Source of the DNA: Deltaproteobacteria bacterium
GTDB taxonomy: Bacteria > Desulfobacterota > Syntrophia > Syntrophales > Smithellaceae
Direction: 5' to 3'
Length of the DNA stretch: 53,934 nucleotides
NCBI GenBank assembly: GCA_021372815.1
Contig: JAJFTS010000194.1
Coordinates: 1 to 53,934 of the forward strand
In this document: one piece after another, positions 16,657-25,772 of the stretch
Layout of the letters: every line of letters starts with the position of its first letter
Numbering within the stretch: the first letter of the stretch is position 1
Position numbers and translations under genes: made by a program
The notes under the pieces: model-generated
Seen by the model: only the letters and a program-made list of their open reading frames with translations
Databases searched by the model: none
What the model was told of the DNA's origin: nothing

Positions 16657-17526
16657 ATGTCAACAGTAGCCGACATTATGGATGAGCTGCAAGACCGGAT
16701 TCCACAGGAACGTATTGGTTCTCTTTTCCCGGCCATTAATCGGGCAATCGGATTGTTATCTAAACGCCTTTACCTGTTAGATTCCGATTTAATTATCGGA
16801 GATTTGGAAGTCGATATTTATGCCCAACAGACCTACACGGCAAGCTCTATTGCCTTTGTGGATGGGAAAAGCGAGGCGGTTGACACCATCACTGACACGG
16901 CTTCTCAGTTTGTTGCCGAGGAATTTGACGTTGACATGCCGATAAAAACCAATTGTGCCGGCAACGAAGGACCGTTCCGCATTACGGCCGTTGCCGTCGG
17001 GACTCTCACTTTAAGCGCTGATTCATCCGTAACAGCACAGGCCGCCGGATCTTCCTATACTATTACCTCACAAAATGACTTCGGGTATTTACCGGATGAC
17101 TTCGGCGGTTTGATCGACAAGCCCTATGTTGTTGGCTATCAATACCCGCTGGAACCGTTGCCGAGCCAATATGTCAAGATGGCCTATCTAAGTTCCACCG
17201 GAGTGAATACGGGAACACCGACCTATTACCAGGTCAAAGGCGGCAAATTGCACATTATCCCGGCCACAGGTTCAGACATTGTTATCGGCGGGGATTATTA
17301 CAAGAAGCCTGTCAAGTTGACAATGATGGATGATATTCTGCCTTTTGACGGGATGCTGGATGATGCCCTGGCGGAGTATCTTTTGCAGGTTCTGGCCGGC
17401 GGTGTTTCGATTGCCGATGACAGTCTGAAAATACTTTTATACGACGCCGTTGATCTGATTGCCAAAAAACGGCCAAAGAAAGCGGCGCCAAAAGTACCGC
17501 GAGGCATACCATGGGGGGATTTATAA
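16657..17526 (+). CDS. Head completion / head-tail connector protein
   Basis: 289 residues. The N-terminal 45 residues are helical (TVADIMDELQDRIPQERIG, then INRAIGLLSKRLY), as in connector proteins that dock on the portal. The middle is beta-rich, and the C-terminal 70 are helical again (LDDALAEYLLQVLAGG). It is paired with a gene of similar size and layout and precedes the propeller-like tail protein, the order of P22 gp4/gp10-like tail accessory genes. Function inferred from order and fold pattern. Confidence 0.65.
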   Translation: MSTVADIMDELQDRIPQERIGSLFPAINRAIGLLSKRLYLLDSDLIIGDLEVDIYAQQTYTASSIAFVDGKSEAVDTITDTASQFVAEEFDVDMPIKTNCAGNEGPFRITAVAVGTLTLSADSSVTAQAAGSSYTITSQNDFGYLPDDFGGLIDKPYVVGYQYPLEPLPSQYVKMAYLSSTGVNTGTPTYYQVKGGKLHIIPATGSDIVIGGDYYKKPVKLTMMDDILPFDGMLDDALAEYLLQVLAGGVSIADDSLKILLYDAVDLIAKKRPKKAAPKVPRGIPWGDL

Positions 17527-17529
17527 GCC

Positions 17530-18420
17530 ATGTCTGCACCGACTGCTCCATCTTCGACGACAATTTGCACTGAGGCATTAACCCGGTTTCTGAATGGCGG
17601 CACACCCGCCGCTGCGGACATTACCCGGGCAATTAATTACGGGCTGGAGAAAGTGAAACGGGACATTATGACCTTTGGGAAAACATGGCGCCCGTTGATT
17701 ACCACCAGCTATGATATAACCGCGGCTGGTGTATCCCATTACGCCAATCCGAGCGACTTTGAAGGTGATCTGTCTATCGGTTTGATGACTGGTGATCATA
17801 CCGGCGCATTAGGCGTCGTAACCAGTTCCTCTAAAGTCACCCTGGCCGCCACTGAAGATGCAACGGAAGCCGAAGCCGAAGGGAAATTGTTGTTGATCAC
17901 ATCCGGTACGGGAGTTGACCAGGCGCAATTAATCAGTGCGTACAATGCGACAACAAAGGTTGCTGATCTCAACACTGCTTACGGGACTTTGCCGGTCACG
18001 GGCGACGGTTACATGATTGTCAACAGTATTACCGATCTGACCAAAATCGGTGTGGGGCTTTATGACCAGTTCCAATACCCGGGAAAAGCGGGGACACCCA
18101 AAAGATATGCTTTTGTCCCGAATGATACCGTTGGACAGTTGGCCTTGCAGCCTGTTCCCAATGCTGTTTTCGGAATTAGGAGAAAATATTACGCCGATTT
18201 GATGAAGGTGGACACCGCAGGGACGCTTTATTCTACGCTCTTGCGTCGGTGGGCGGGGCTTTTCGAGCAAGGTGTTTATGTCTGGAAGCTCTCGGAAGAT
18301 GATGACCGATACACTGAGCAAAATAATATTTATCAGGCCATGATTTTAGCGACTATGGGGACAGATTTAGATGGTTTTGACGCTACTAAGGCCGCAAAAG
18401 CAATGCAAGGACAGGGTTAG
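17530..18420 (+). CDS. Tail adaptor / connector protein
   Basis: 296 residues. The N-terminal helices (TEALTRFLNGG, then ADITRAINYGLEKVKRDI) and the central YDITAAGVSHYANPSDF are typical of phage adaptor proteins linking portal and tail. The later part has LALQPVPN, also a recurring element in such proteins, and helical ends. Three bases separate it from the previous gene. It could be the second of two stacked tail-tube rings. No direct motif assignment. Confidence 0.65.
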   Translation: MSAPTAPSSTTICTEALTRFLNGGTPAAADITRAINYGLEKVKRDIMTFGKTWRPLITTSYDITAAGVSHYANPSDFEGDLSIGLMTGDHTGALGVVTSSSKVTLAATEDATEAEAEGKLLLITSGTGVDQAQLISAYNATTKVADLNTAYGTLPVTGDGYMIVNSITDLTKIGVGLYDQFQYPGKAGTPKRYAFVPNDTVGQLALQPVPNAVFGIRRKYYADLMKVDTAGTLYSTLLRRWAGLFEQGVYVWKLSEDDDRYTEQNNIYQAMILATMGTDLDGFDATKAAKAMQGQG

Positions 18421-18422
18421 TT

Positions 18423-19976
18423 ATGGCTTACAAAGGAAATACCGACCGAATCCCATGCAGCAAGGGTGGATTGACCGGCGCCAAAAACATAGATGATATT
18501 CCTAACCACATGATGGTTTATCCGTCCCGTAATATTAATCTGGAAAAGAACGGGCGTCGCAAGCGGGGCGGCACGACTCTTTTGCTTAGTTCTGCCTATG
18601 CCGGTGCGCCGAAGATTTTGGGGCTTTACCATGCTTATTTCGGAGATAGCACGGATGGTTTTATTCTTGCCGCCACAGCAGATGGAGATTTATACAAGGA
18701 TGATACCAATAAGATCGCTACAGGAATGGGTGCAGTTATGCCTTGGTCTTTTGAAATGGGAGAGGACAAGGTTTTTATCGCCGATGGAATTAATATTCCT
18801 AAAGTCTGGTCTGGTTCGGGAAGTGCAGCGGCCATTTCTGAACCTGCAGCGGATTTTTCTACCAGCCCACCTTTTCAATTAATGGTTCACAGCCGGGGGG
18901 CGTCTAAAAGAATGTGCGCCCTGAATGAGCATGGAATTTATATGTCCGCTTCGCATGCCAGTGCCGGGGACATGGAAAAGTTCAGCACTGGCGCTGAGGC
19001 GATGTTTGTCGAAACCGGAGATGGTTATGGGTTGGTCGGCATGGTGGAATTTGGCGAAGATATTTTCCTATTTGGCAAGAAAAAGGCGTACCGGGTGGAT
19101 GATTCCAGCCTGGATACTTCTGAATGGGGTTACGATCCGGCACAGTGGGAAGGTGGAGCGGCCAACTGGCGATTGATTATCAAAACGCCCAATGATGTTG
19201 TGGTCATGGCTGATGATGGCGAAATATACAGCATTACTTCGGTCAGTGCCTACGGCGATTACAAACAGGCGTCTTTGACTCGCAATAGCTGGATGCACGA
19301 TTGGATTAAGGATTATGTGAAATTGACGGAAATAGACCAATTTCACGGGCAATATGATCCGGCACTGAGAGCGATTTTTTTCTGGGTGGTGCGAAACGGG
19401 CAGACCTCAGTTGATACGGCGCTCGTTTATTTTATTGACCGTTCCCCGGAAGAGGCCTGGATGGTTCACGATAATCAAACGGCTGATTCAGGATATAAGG
19501 CCGCCTGTTCCTGTAATGTCAAACAGATTTCCGGCCCGCACATGATATTTACCGGCGATTACAAGGGGCAGATTTGGAAATTGAACCAGGCCAACCGTAG
19601 CGACAACAGTAACGGTTATTATGCCGGTTTTCGCACTCCGAATATATCCATTGATGACCCCCGCCTAAACAAACATTTTAATGCTGGACGTATCTTAATG
19701 TCTCCGATGGGGCTGTATAATTTAACGGCAAAATGCTGGATTGATGGTGTACTGGCGAGTTCACAGGATGTGAGTATGGATGGTGGTTGTGCTGTTCTGG
19801 GAACATTTCTTTTAGATACTGACACCCTTGGCGGAGAAGCAATTATTGATACGTCTTTCAAGATTGGGAAGGTCGGGAAGCGCATCCAATATGAGTTTTT
19901 TAACAGCACAGCCAATCAGGATTTTTTTATTTCCGGTATTATGACTGACTGGAAACCAACCGGCAACAAACAGTAG
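18423..19976 (+). CDS. Beta-propeller-like tail accessory (stabilisation) protein
   Basis: 517 residues. RNINLEKNGRRKRGGTTLL near residue 35, then ILGLYHAY, then repeating blade-like segments (GFILAATADGDLYKDD, FEMGEDKVFIADGINIPKVW, LVGMVEFGEDIFLFGKKKAY). This is the pattern of P22 gp10-type packaged-DNA stabilisation or tail hub proteins, which form a toroidal propeller below the adaptor. One-base gap to the preceding gene. Assigned from repeat pattern and synteny. Confidence 0.7.
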   Translation: MAYKGNTDRIPCSKGGLTGAKNIDDIPNHMMVYPSRNINLEKNGRRKRGGTTLLLSSAYAGAPKILGLYHAYFGDSTDGFILAATADGDLYKDDTNKIATGMGAVMPWSFEMGEDKVFIADGINIPKVWSGSGSAAAISEPAADFSTSPPFQLMVHSRGASKRMCALNEHGIYMSASHASAGDMEKFSTGAEAMFVETGDGYGLVGMVEFGEDIFLFGKKKAYRVDDSSLDTSEWGYDPAQWEGGAANWRLIIKTPNDVVVMADDGEIYSITSVSAYGDYKQASLTRNSWMHDWIKDYVKLTEIDQFHGQYDPALRAIFFWVVRNGQTSVDTALVYFIDRSPEEAWMVHDNQTADSGYKAACSCNVKQISGPHMIFTGDYKGQIWKLNQANRSDNSNGYYAGFRTPNISIDDPRLNKHFNAGRILMSPMGLYNLTAKCWIDGVLASSQDVSMDGGCAVLGTFLLDTDTLGGEAIIDTSFKIGKVGKRIQYEFFNSTANQDFFISGIMTDWKPTGNKQ

Positions 19977-19987
19977 GAGTTTAAACA

Positions 19988-20551
19988 ATGGCAGGCGGGT
20001 TATTTGCGAGAGTTAAAACATGGGCGGCGGAAGTTCTGACTTATTCCGATCTCAATACTGAGTTTGACAACATCATTAACAATTTTATTCCCTCTATGAT
20101 GGATGATTCGTCGGCCACAGAAGCATTGATGCAGGCCACAACAGATCCGTACCCGGCCAGTGTCGCTTCTTTGGCTACCTCACTGGAAGGTGAACTAAAA
20201 AGAATCCGTTATATCCTGCAGCAGATCACCGGAGAAACATACTGGTATGTTGATCCCTCCGGAAAAAACTGGTTGCCGCGGGTGGCGGCAGGCGGCACAG
20301 CCGACGCAATCACTGCCGATTTTACTCCCAACATTACCCTTTCTGACATGATGACCGTGGCCGTGGTTGCGGGTGCAGCCAATACTACAACAACGCCGAC
20401 CTTTGCACCGGATGGCTTAACGGCGCATACAATTGTAAAACGTGGTGGCAATGCTTTAGCAGCAAATGACATAGCAGGGGCCGGTCATGTTATCCTGCTC
20501 TGTTACAATCTGGCAAACACCAGATGGGAACTACTTAACCCTGCAACTTAA
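19988..20551 (+). CDS. Tail fibre protein, short paralogue
   Basis: 187 residues. The first 95 residues (TYSDLNTEFDNIINNFIPSM, then TDPYPASVASLATSLEGELK) are clearly paralogous to the first 90 of the next gene. The C-terminal half is Thr/Ala-rich and beta-like, ending TRWELLNPAT, as in phage fibre tips. The shared N-terminus should attach both fibres to the same tail site. Confidence 0.7.
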   Translation: MAGGLFARVKTWAAEVLTYSDLNTEFDNIINNFIPSMMDDSSATEALMQATTDPYPASVASLATSLEGELKRIRYILQQITGETYWYVDPSGKNWLPRVAAGGTADAITADFTPNITLSDMMTVAVVAGAANTTTTPTFAPDGLTAHTIVKRGGNALAANDIAGAGHVILLCYNLANTRWELLNPAT

Positions 20552-20565
20552 TTAAGAGGTTTATT

Positions 20566-21588
20566 ATGGCACGTATAAAAGTATGGTTGGATGGCGAAAT
20601 TCTTACCGCTTCTGACTTAAATGCTGAATTTGATAATGCTCTGGCAAGTTCATTGACACCAGATACACTTGACGATGTGTCTGGCAATTTAGTGGAGATG
20701 CAAGCGGTCGCTGACCCTTATCCGGCGGGTGCGGCTTCTTTGGCCACAACAATGCGGGGGGAAATTCAACGCCTGCGGTATTTGCTTAAACAGATAACCG
20801 GGAAAAGTGAATGGTATATTGACCCCGATACAACATTAACGGCCATTGCTGCGGATTATGTTCACGCGGCATTATTTGATGCCAATACAATCTTGGCCTC
20901 CAATGCTGATGATACCCCAGCAGCGGTTACAGTATCCGAAAAGAGCGTTGTCGGAAGGAAAACGGGTGGCAATATCGCTGCACTTACGGTTTCCGAAGTC
21001 CTTGATTTTATAACAAGTTCCACAACTGGCGATGCTTTGATGCGGGGAACAAGTGAATGGGAAAGATTCTCAATTATTGGTTTGGTCGCGCCATTTCCTA
21101 TTGGAACTCCACCAGTTGGATGGTTAGAATGTGATGGCTCTTCTTTATCAAGAACTACTTATGCTAATCTTTTTGCGGTCTTGGGAACAACTTATGGCAA
21201 TGCCGATGCTTCTCATTTTTACTTGCCTGATTATCGTGGTCAATTTCTCCGTGGTTGGGCGCATGGACAAACGACTGACCCAGATAAGGCAAGTAGAACT
21301 AACCGGGGCGATGGGACTGGTGGTGATGTTGTTGGAGCAAAACAAACATCGCAAGTAGTGGCTCACGATCATGGAAGCACAGGATCGCATAGCCATACAA
21401 CAACTTTTTCTTCGGGGAGTGAAGGAGGTTTATTTTCGACATACGGTAGTGTATATGCCGGAAATTACTTAATAGTATCTACTATTAACCCTCCCACATC
21501 TAGTGCTGGTAGCCATACACATACATCGGTTGGCGGAAATGAGAACAGGCCAATAAATGTCAATGTCATGTATTGCATAAAATATTAA
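20566..21588 (+). CDS. Tail fibre with phage tail collar domain
   Basis: 340 residues. Residues 1-90 match the preceding fibre. Residues about 170-275 form a tail collar (MdpB/gp12-like) domain: PFPIGTPPVGWLECDGSSLS, then LGTTYGNADASHFYLPDYRG, then FLRGWAHG. The His-rich stretch that follows (HDHGSTGSHSHTT and SHTHTSVGGNENRP) is a metal-binding receptor tip as in T4 gp12. It is probably the receptor-binding fibre. Confidence 0.9.
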   Translation: MARIKVWLDGEILTASDLNAEFDNALASSLTPDTLDDVSGNLVEMQAVADPYPAGAASLATTMRGEIQRLRYLLKQITGKSEWYIDPDTTLTAIAADYVHAALFDANTILASNADDTPAAVTVSEKSVVGRKTGGNIAALTVSEVLDFITSSTTGDALMRGTSEWERFSIIGLVAPFPIGTPPVGWLECDGSSLSRTTYANLFAVLGTTYGNADASHFYLPDYRGQFLRGWAHGQTTDPDKASRTNRGDGTGGDVVGAKQTSQVVAHDHGSTGSHSHTTTFSSGSEGGLFSTYGSVYAGNYLIVSTINPPTSSAGSHTHTSVGGNENRPINVNVMYCIKY

Positions 21589-21601
21589 GGGGTTTAAATA
21601 T

Positions 21602-22195
21602 ATGAATTTATTTCATTTTTCTCCAACTGAACCACATGAATATCAAGGGTATACAGAAGCAAAAATAGATCCTTTGGAAACAAAAACGCAGGGCAGAACT
21701 GTTTATTTATTGCCAGCGAATGCAACATTTAAAGAAGTGCTGCCAAAAAAGGATGGTTTTGTTATCTGTTATCAGAAAGATGATTGGTTGTATTTTGAAG
21801 ATCATCGGGGCGAAACAATTTATTCCAAATCCGATGCAACCAGTAAAGTAATAACTGAAATTGGCGTAATTCCCAACGGTTACACCTCGTCCGTTCCTTG
21901 CGCGTTTCCAATATGGGATGAAAAAGTGGCAATATGGATTGAAGATTCCGAGACAAGGACGAGCAAGGAGGCAGCCGATCAATCTGCCGAACAGGAAAGG
22001 CAGAAAATACTGCTTAAAACTGCCGCCCAATTATCCTTAGACAAATCAGATATTACTTTGCTGAGATGTTTTGAAAATTCAATTGTTGTACCTGAAGAAT
22101 GGCGACAATACCGCATTGATTTGAGGGCAATAGTCTCAGAAATATCAAAGGTAGCAGAATTACCGGCAAGACCGGAATATCCTAAAGGAACATAA
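21602..22195 (+). CDS. Tail fibre assembly chaperone-like protein
   Basis: 197 residues. The N-terminus FHFSPTEPHEYQGYTEAKID has the layout of caudoviral tail fibre assembly proteins (Tfa), and the C-terminal quarter is helical with VPEEWRQYRIDLRAI, matching the usual W-x-x-YR-x-x-LR end of that family. It lies directly downstream of the collar fibre, the normal place for a fibre chaperone. Confidence 0.82.
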   Translation: MNLFHFSPTEPHEYQGYTEAKIDPLETKTQGRTVYLLPANATFKEVLPKKDGFVICYQKDDWLYFEDHRGETIYSKSDATSKVITEIGVIPNGYTSSVPCAFPIWDEKVAIWIEDSETRTSKEAADQSAEQERQKILLKTAAQLSLDKSDITLLRCFENSIVVPEEWRQYRIDLRAIVSEISKVAELPARPEYPKGT

Positions 22196-22220
22196 TTTAA
22201 ATAAGGGAGATCGCAAAGTA

Positions 22221-22625
22221 ATGATAACCAAATTGCAGCTCTATCGTCCTCATCTATATTACAAGATTTACCGTGCCTTGCAGGATGAAGGGTGGTCTGA
22301 TGCTGAAATGTATTTCGATAAGGACATTACTTACGTTTTGCCAGAAGGATTTTTCACTTTCCGAATTGAACATGGCGAAGTCGTCTTGATTCATTTACTG
22401 GTCTGGCCGGAAAAACGGGGCAGACTTAAACATATTGTCGCTTTGTACCGGGCGTTCCAATTTATTTTATTATCATTGAATGAAATCACTTTTATTGCTA
22501 CAGTAGATCAAAGTAGAGATTATTTTTATTCTTTCTTGCAATGGGTGGAACAGGGAAAACAATTAATTCCTTACGCCAAAGACGCACAGGGAACAAGTTA
22601 TTATCGGGTTACACTACGGAGGTAA
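22221..22625 (+). CDS. Small protein near the ejection genes (GNAT-like possible)
   Basis: 134 residues, aromatic-rich, alternating strands and helices (GFFTFRIEHGEVVLIHLLVW, then LKHIVALYRAFQFI, then FIATVDQSRDY). The order beta-helix-beta resembles GNAT-like internal virion or acyltransferase proteins of T7-type phages, but the acetyl-CoA signature is not evident. It precedes the ejection protein genes by only four bases. Family uncertain. Confidence 0.55.
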   Translation: MITKLQLYRPHLYYKIYRALQDEGWSDAEMYFDKDITYVLPEGFFTFRIEHGEVVLIHLLVWPEKRGRLKHIVALYRAFQFILLSLNEITFIATVDQSRDYFYSFLQWVEQGKQLIPYAKDAQGTSYYRVTLRR

Positions 22626-22629
22626 AACA

Positions 22630-23598
22630 GTGAAAATTTACACATTGCTCAAAATTGATATTGAATCCGGTCAAATTGATGATGAAATTTCATTCGAATA
22701 TGATGGCCTCATTGCTGAGTGCAAAGGGAATACCACCGTAGCCGCAACGCCGAAATCGGCAGAGGAAATAGAATTAGATAGGCAGCAGGTCGCATTATTG
22801 AAACAGCAGGTTGCCGATAATGACGCCTATCGAAAATATACGGAAGAAATGGAGCCATTTACACTGGAATCAATGGGGTATGAACGCGATTCCAGCGGGA
22901 AAATAATCAAGACCGGGTTGGCCAAAGCGCAAGATGCTATGACCGCTCACCAACTGGCTATTTCCGGTTATGATACCAGTGGGAACAAACTCACCGAAGA
23001 TCAGATGTTGGCGGAAATGTCCGACACGGAGAAAATGGACTATGAAACCAACAAGGCATCTAAAGAGCGTTTGCTCAAGGCGTACAAAGGCGAACTCGAT
23101 ATTTCTCCGGCACTGGAAAAGGAGCTGACTTCGCAGGAAACACAGGCCAAAGAAGCCCTAATGCGAAAACTCGGCACGAACTGGATGACCTCAACCGCTG
23201 GCCAAAACGCCATGAAGAATCTGCAAGAAAAGAACTCTCTTATCAGGGAAGAAGCCCGGCAGGGCATTATTTCCTCTGGCGAAGGCATTAACGAAGCCAG
23301 AAACAACAATACATTATCGACAAATGCTAAATATTCCAATTTGATTAATTTGATTTCTGGTACGGGCAACGATAAATTGTCCCGGATGATGGGTTATGGT
23401 AATATGTTAAAAGGAAATGCGGGTAATGCTTTTGAAAATTCCCTGAGCTTGTCCAGCAAATACGCTTCGGAGCGGGCGAACCAGCAGAATTTAAGAATGA
23501 CAGAAGCTCAAAACGCCGCGAATAGAAGCACATCAACGACGAACACAGCGATAAGCGGAGCTGCAACGGCAGCAGCGGCGGCGGCGGCGGCGGCTTAA
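22630..23598 (+). CDS. Internal virion / ejection protein A
   Basis: 322 residues. GTG start with GGAGG nine bases upstream. It is helical, Gln/Asn/Ala-rich, with no Cys in the body apart from one near residue 31, and carries long amphipathic segments (residues about 55-80, 165-230). It ends in a polyalanine run coded by repeated GCG/GCA triplets. Size, composition and place before two more such genes fit the ejection proteins released with the DNA (P22 gp7/gp20/gp16-like group). Confidence 0.65.
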   Translation: MKIYTLLKIDIESGQIDDEISFEYDGLIAECKGNTTVAATPKSAEEIELDRQQVALLKQQVADNDAYRKYTEEMEPFTLESMGYERDSSGKIIKTGLAKAQDAMTAHQLAISGYDTSGNKLTEDQMLAEMSDTEKMDYETNKASKERLLKAYKGELDISPALEKELTSQETQAKEALMRKLGTNWMTSTAGQNAMKNLQEKNSLIREEARQGIISSGEGINEARNNNTLSTNAKYSNLINLISGTGNDKLSRMMGYGNMLKGNAGNAFENSLSLSSKYASERANQQNLRMTEAQNAANRSTSTTNTAISGAATAAAAAAAAA

Positions 23599-23618
23599 TA
23601 ATCAGAGGAGAGAGTAAG

Positions 23619-24446
23619 GTGAAAGAAAAAATCGAGGAGACAAAAGCAATATTAAAAATGATCACCAAAGAATACCACAAACCCATTATCTATTCTGGGT
23701 TAGGCAAAGATTCTATCTGCGTTATTCATTTAAGCCGATCATTGGGATTTAATTGGCCGATTATGTTTCATCGTGATCCGTTTTTTCCTAAAAAATACCG
23801 TTATGCCAACAAGATAATTGAGTTATGGGACTTGGAATGTCATGATTATCCAGCCCATGATACCAGCGTTTTTTATCGCAACGACACATTTGAGGTTACA
23901 CGCCATTTTCAGGTCGGGGCAGGAGATATGATTTTATGTGCTATGTTGTATGAACCAGACGAATACATAGAAGGGCAGTATTTATGCGCCTTAAAAGATA
24001 TCTACCTACAGCCTCTCGGGACAAGCGAGTTCGTATGGGACGTGGGAATCCAGGGACATCGAAAGGCAGAAAGCAAGCCGCATAGTGGACACAAACCAAA
24101 CCGGCTGCAGTGGGTCTGCAAACAGTTTCTCGGCAGTATTGATTTCTTTCAGCCTTTAAGAGAATGGACGAATCAGGATGTTTATCAATATATTGTTGAT
24201 AATGGAATTCCCATTAACACAGACGTTTACGATGTAAAAGACGGAGAATTGATCCCAAAGATTGACAGCACATATAATCCAGATCGACGCCCAGCGTGTT
24301 TTGACTGCATGAAACCGGACAATCCGAAGGTTGTATTTTGTCGGAAACGTCAATGCACGGTTAATAATGTTTGGGAAGATTTGCGTAAAACAGTCATGCC
24401 AACCGATTACCCGAACTATCAGGAAGAAGATGAAAAAGGAGAATAA
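23619..24446 (+). CDS. PP-loop PAPS reductase-like protein
   Basis: 275 residues, GTG start with AGAGGAGAGAG upstream. The PP-loop IYSGLGKDSICVIHL lies at residues 23-37. GIQGHRKAESK and FFQPLREWTNQDVYQYI are the later signature elements of the phosphoadenosine-phosphosulfate reductase family. Near the C-terminus are ACFDC and FCRKRQC, four Cys that could hold metal. It adenylates or thiolates an unknown substrate. It lies between ejection protein genes in the late operon, an odd place for a sulfur-assimilation enzyme. Confidence 0.85.
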   Translation: MKEKIEETKAILKMITKEYHKPIIYSGLGKDSICVIHLSRSLGFNWPIMFHRDPFFPKKYRYANKIIELWDLECHDYPAHDTSVFYRNDTFEVTRHFQVGAGDMILCAMLYEPDEYIEGQYLCALKDIYLQPLGTSEFVWDVGIQGHRKAESKPHSGHKPNRLQWVCKQFLGSIDFFQPLREWTNQDVYQYIVDNGIPINTDVYDVKDGELIPKIDSTYNPDRRPACFDCMKPDNPKVVFCRKRQCTVNNVWEDLRKTVMPTDYPNYQEEDEKGE

Positions 24447-24449
24447 ACC

Positions 24450-25772
24450 ATGCCGTTTCAACCGCCACATTACGAATATCCATTGCAGACAACATTTAAA
24501 GATCCTGCTGGTTCGGCTATCAAAGGAATTTCACAGGGGTTGGCTTTATATGCCCAATTTCAAGGCGCGAAGAAGTTGTCAAATCAAGACCAACTCACTC
24601 AGGACATCGGCATGGTGCACGATAAGACGCAGGCGGAAATCGCCGCCTTAGAGAAGCCCACAGAACCGGCTTTGACCAACGTGCAGACACCGAATCAGGA
24701 CGAAACTATCAAAAAGATGATGGTTGCTGATCAGACGGTGCAGAATAACGCAGTGCCTGGATTAGCGACGTACAATAATAGCCAGGCGCAAACAACGGGA
24801 GCGTCGCAGATTGCCTCCGATCCCAGGTTGGGAGCTGCGCCGCAGCAGCAGGCAGATGTCCCTTTAGCCAATGTCCAAACAGAAAAGGCCATTGCCAACA
24901 ACGAAGCGGCCAGGATGAAATATGATAAAGACATGGCTGATTATCAAGGTAAGGTCATTGAATTGCGCTCCAAAATGGCAAATAACATTATTGATTTGCA
25001 TTACAAGCATGGCTTTCCGGAAGAAGCACAGAAGATGGAAAGCAAATACATCGAACAGGCGGCCAATGTCGCCAAGTTTATTGACCCGAAATTAGCGGAA
25101 AAGGTCTGGAACAATAGTTCTTTGGCTGAAAAATGGGGCAAGGCGACAATCGAAGATAAAGAGAAGTGGAAGCTGTCAAGCGACGGTTTAAGAGCCATTG
25201 ATGAGAAAACAGGGGAAACGAGAGATATTCCCATGACGGCCAACGATGCCATAAAAATGTTTAAGCCGGTTGCCGAGGGTGCTATGGGGTTTGTTCCTTT
25301 GATTGGCAAGAATAATGAAATCGTGGGTATCTCTTTCCAGAAAAACCCGAAAGACAATACGCGGGAACTAAAGAAGGACGAACGGGAGTCAAAGAAGGAA
25401 GCAAGGCAGGATATAAAGGACAACCTGACGACAAGTGGTCAATATTACAAAGACTTAAGAGTTACGGCTAATGCGTACATTAAAGACAATGAAGGGAGCA
25501 CCGACCCGGAAGTCGCTGGAATGGTGCAGAAATACAAATCTGTTTTGCAGAAGTTGCCCGATTATGAACGCTTTGACCGTGATCATATTACCCGCGGCAT
25601 GGAGCCGGTCAACGCCAATAGAGTTCAAAAATTTCTTGAAGGGCAGCCAGCACAGAATACTTCAAAAGCCCCCACGAGCCGCAAGGAATATTTTGCAGCA
25701 ATGAAGAAAGCAAATCCGAAAGCAACAGACGCAGAAATTAACGATTATCTGGACAAAAAAGGGGTAAAATAA
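24450..25772 (+). CDS. Internal virion / ejection protein B
   Basis: 440 residues, helical, Lys/Gln/Asp/Ala-rich. A short hydrophobic-aromatic start (FKDPAGSAIKGISQGLALYA) precedes long coiled-coil-like stretches (about 145-200, 300-340). No enzyme motif. It abuts the giant gene (its TAA ends one base before the next ATG) and lies in the ejection cluster. Probably a partner in the trans-envelope conduit. Inference from context. Confidence 0.62.
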   Translation: MPFQPPHYEYPLQTTFKDPAGSAIKGISQGLALYAQFQGAKKLSNQDQLTQDIGMVHDKTQAEIAALEKPTEPALTNVQTPNQDETIKKMMVADQTVQNNAVPGLATYNNSQAQTTGASQIASDPRLGAAPQQQADVPLANVQTEKAIANNEAARMKYDKDMADYQGKVIELRSKMANNIIDLHYKHGFPEEAQKMESKYIEQAANVAKFIDPKLAEKVWNNSSLAEKWGKATIEDKEKWKLSSDGLRAIDEKTGETRDIPMTANDAIKMFKPVAEGAMGFVPLIGKNNEIVGISFQKNPKDNTRELKKDERESKKEARQDIKDNLTTSGQYYKDLRVTANAYIKDNEGSTDPEVAGMVQKYKSVLQKLPDYERFDRDHITRGMEPVNANRVQKFLEGQPAQNTSKAPTSRKEYFAAMKKANPKATDAEINDYLDKKGVK

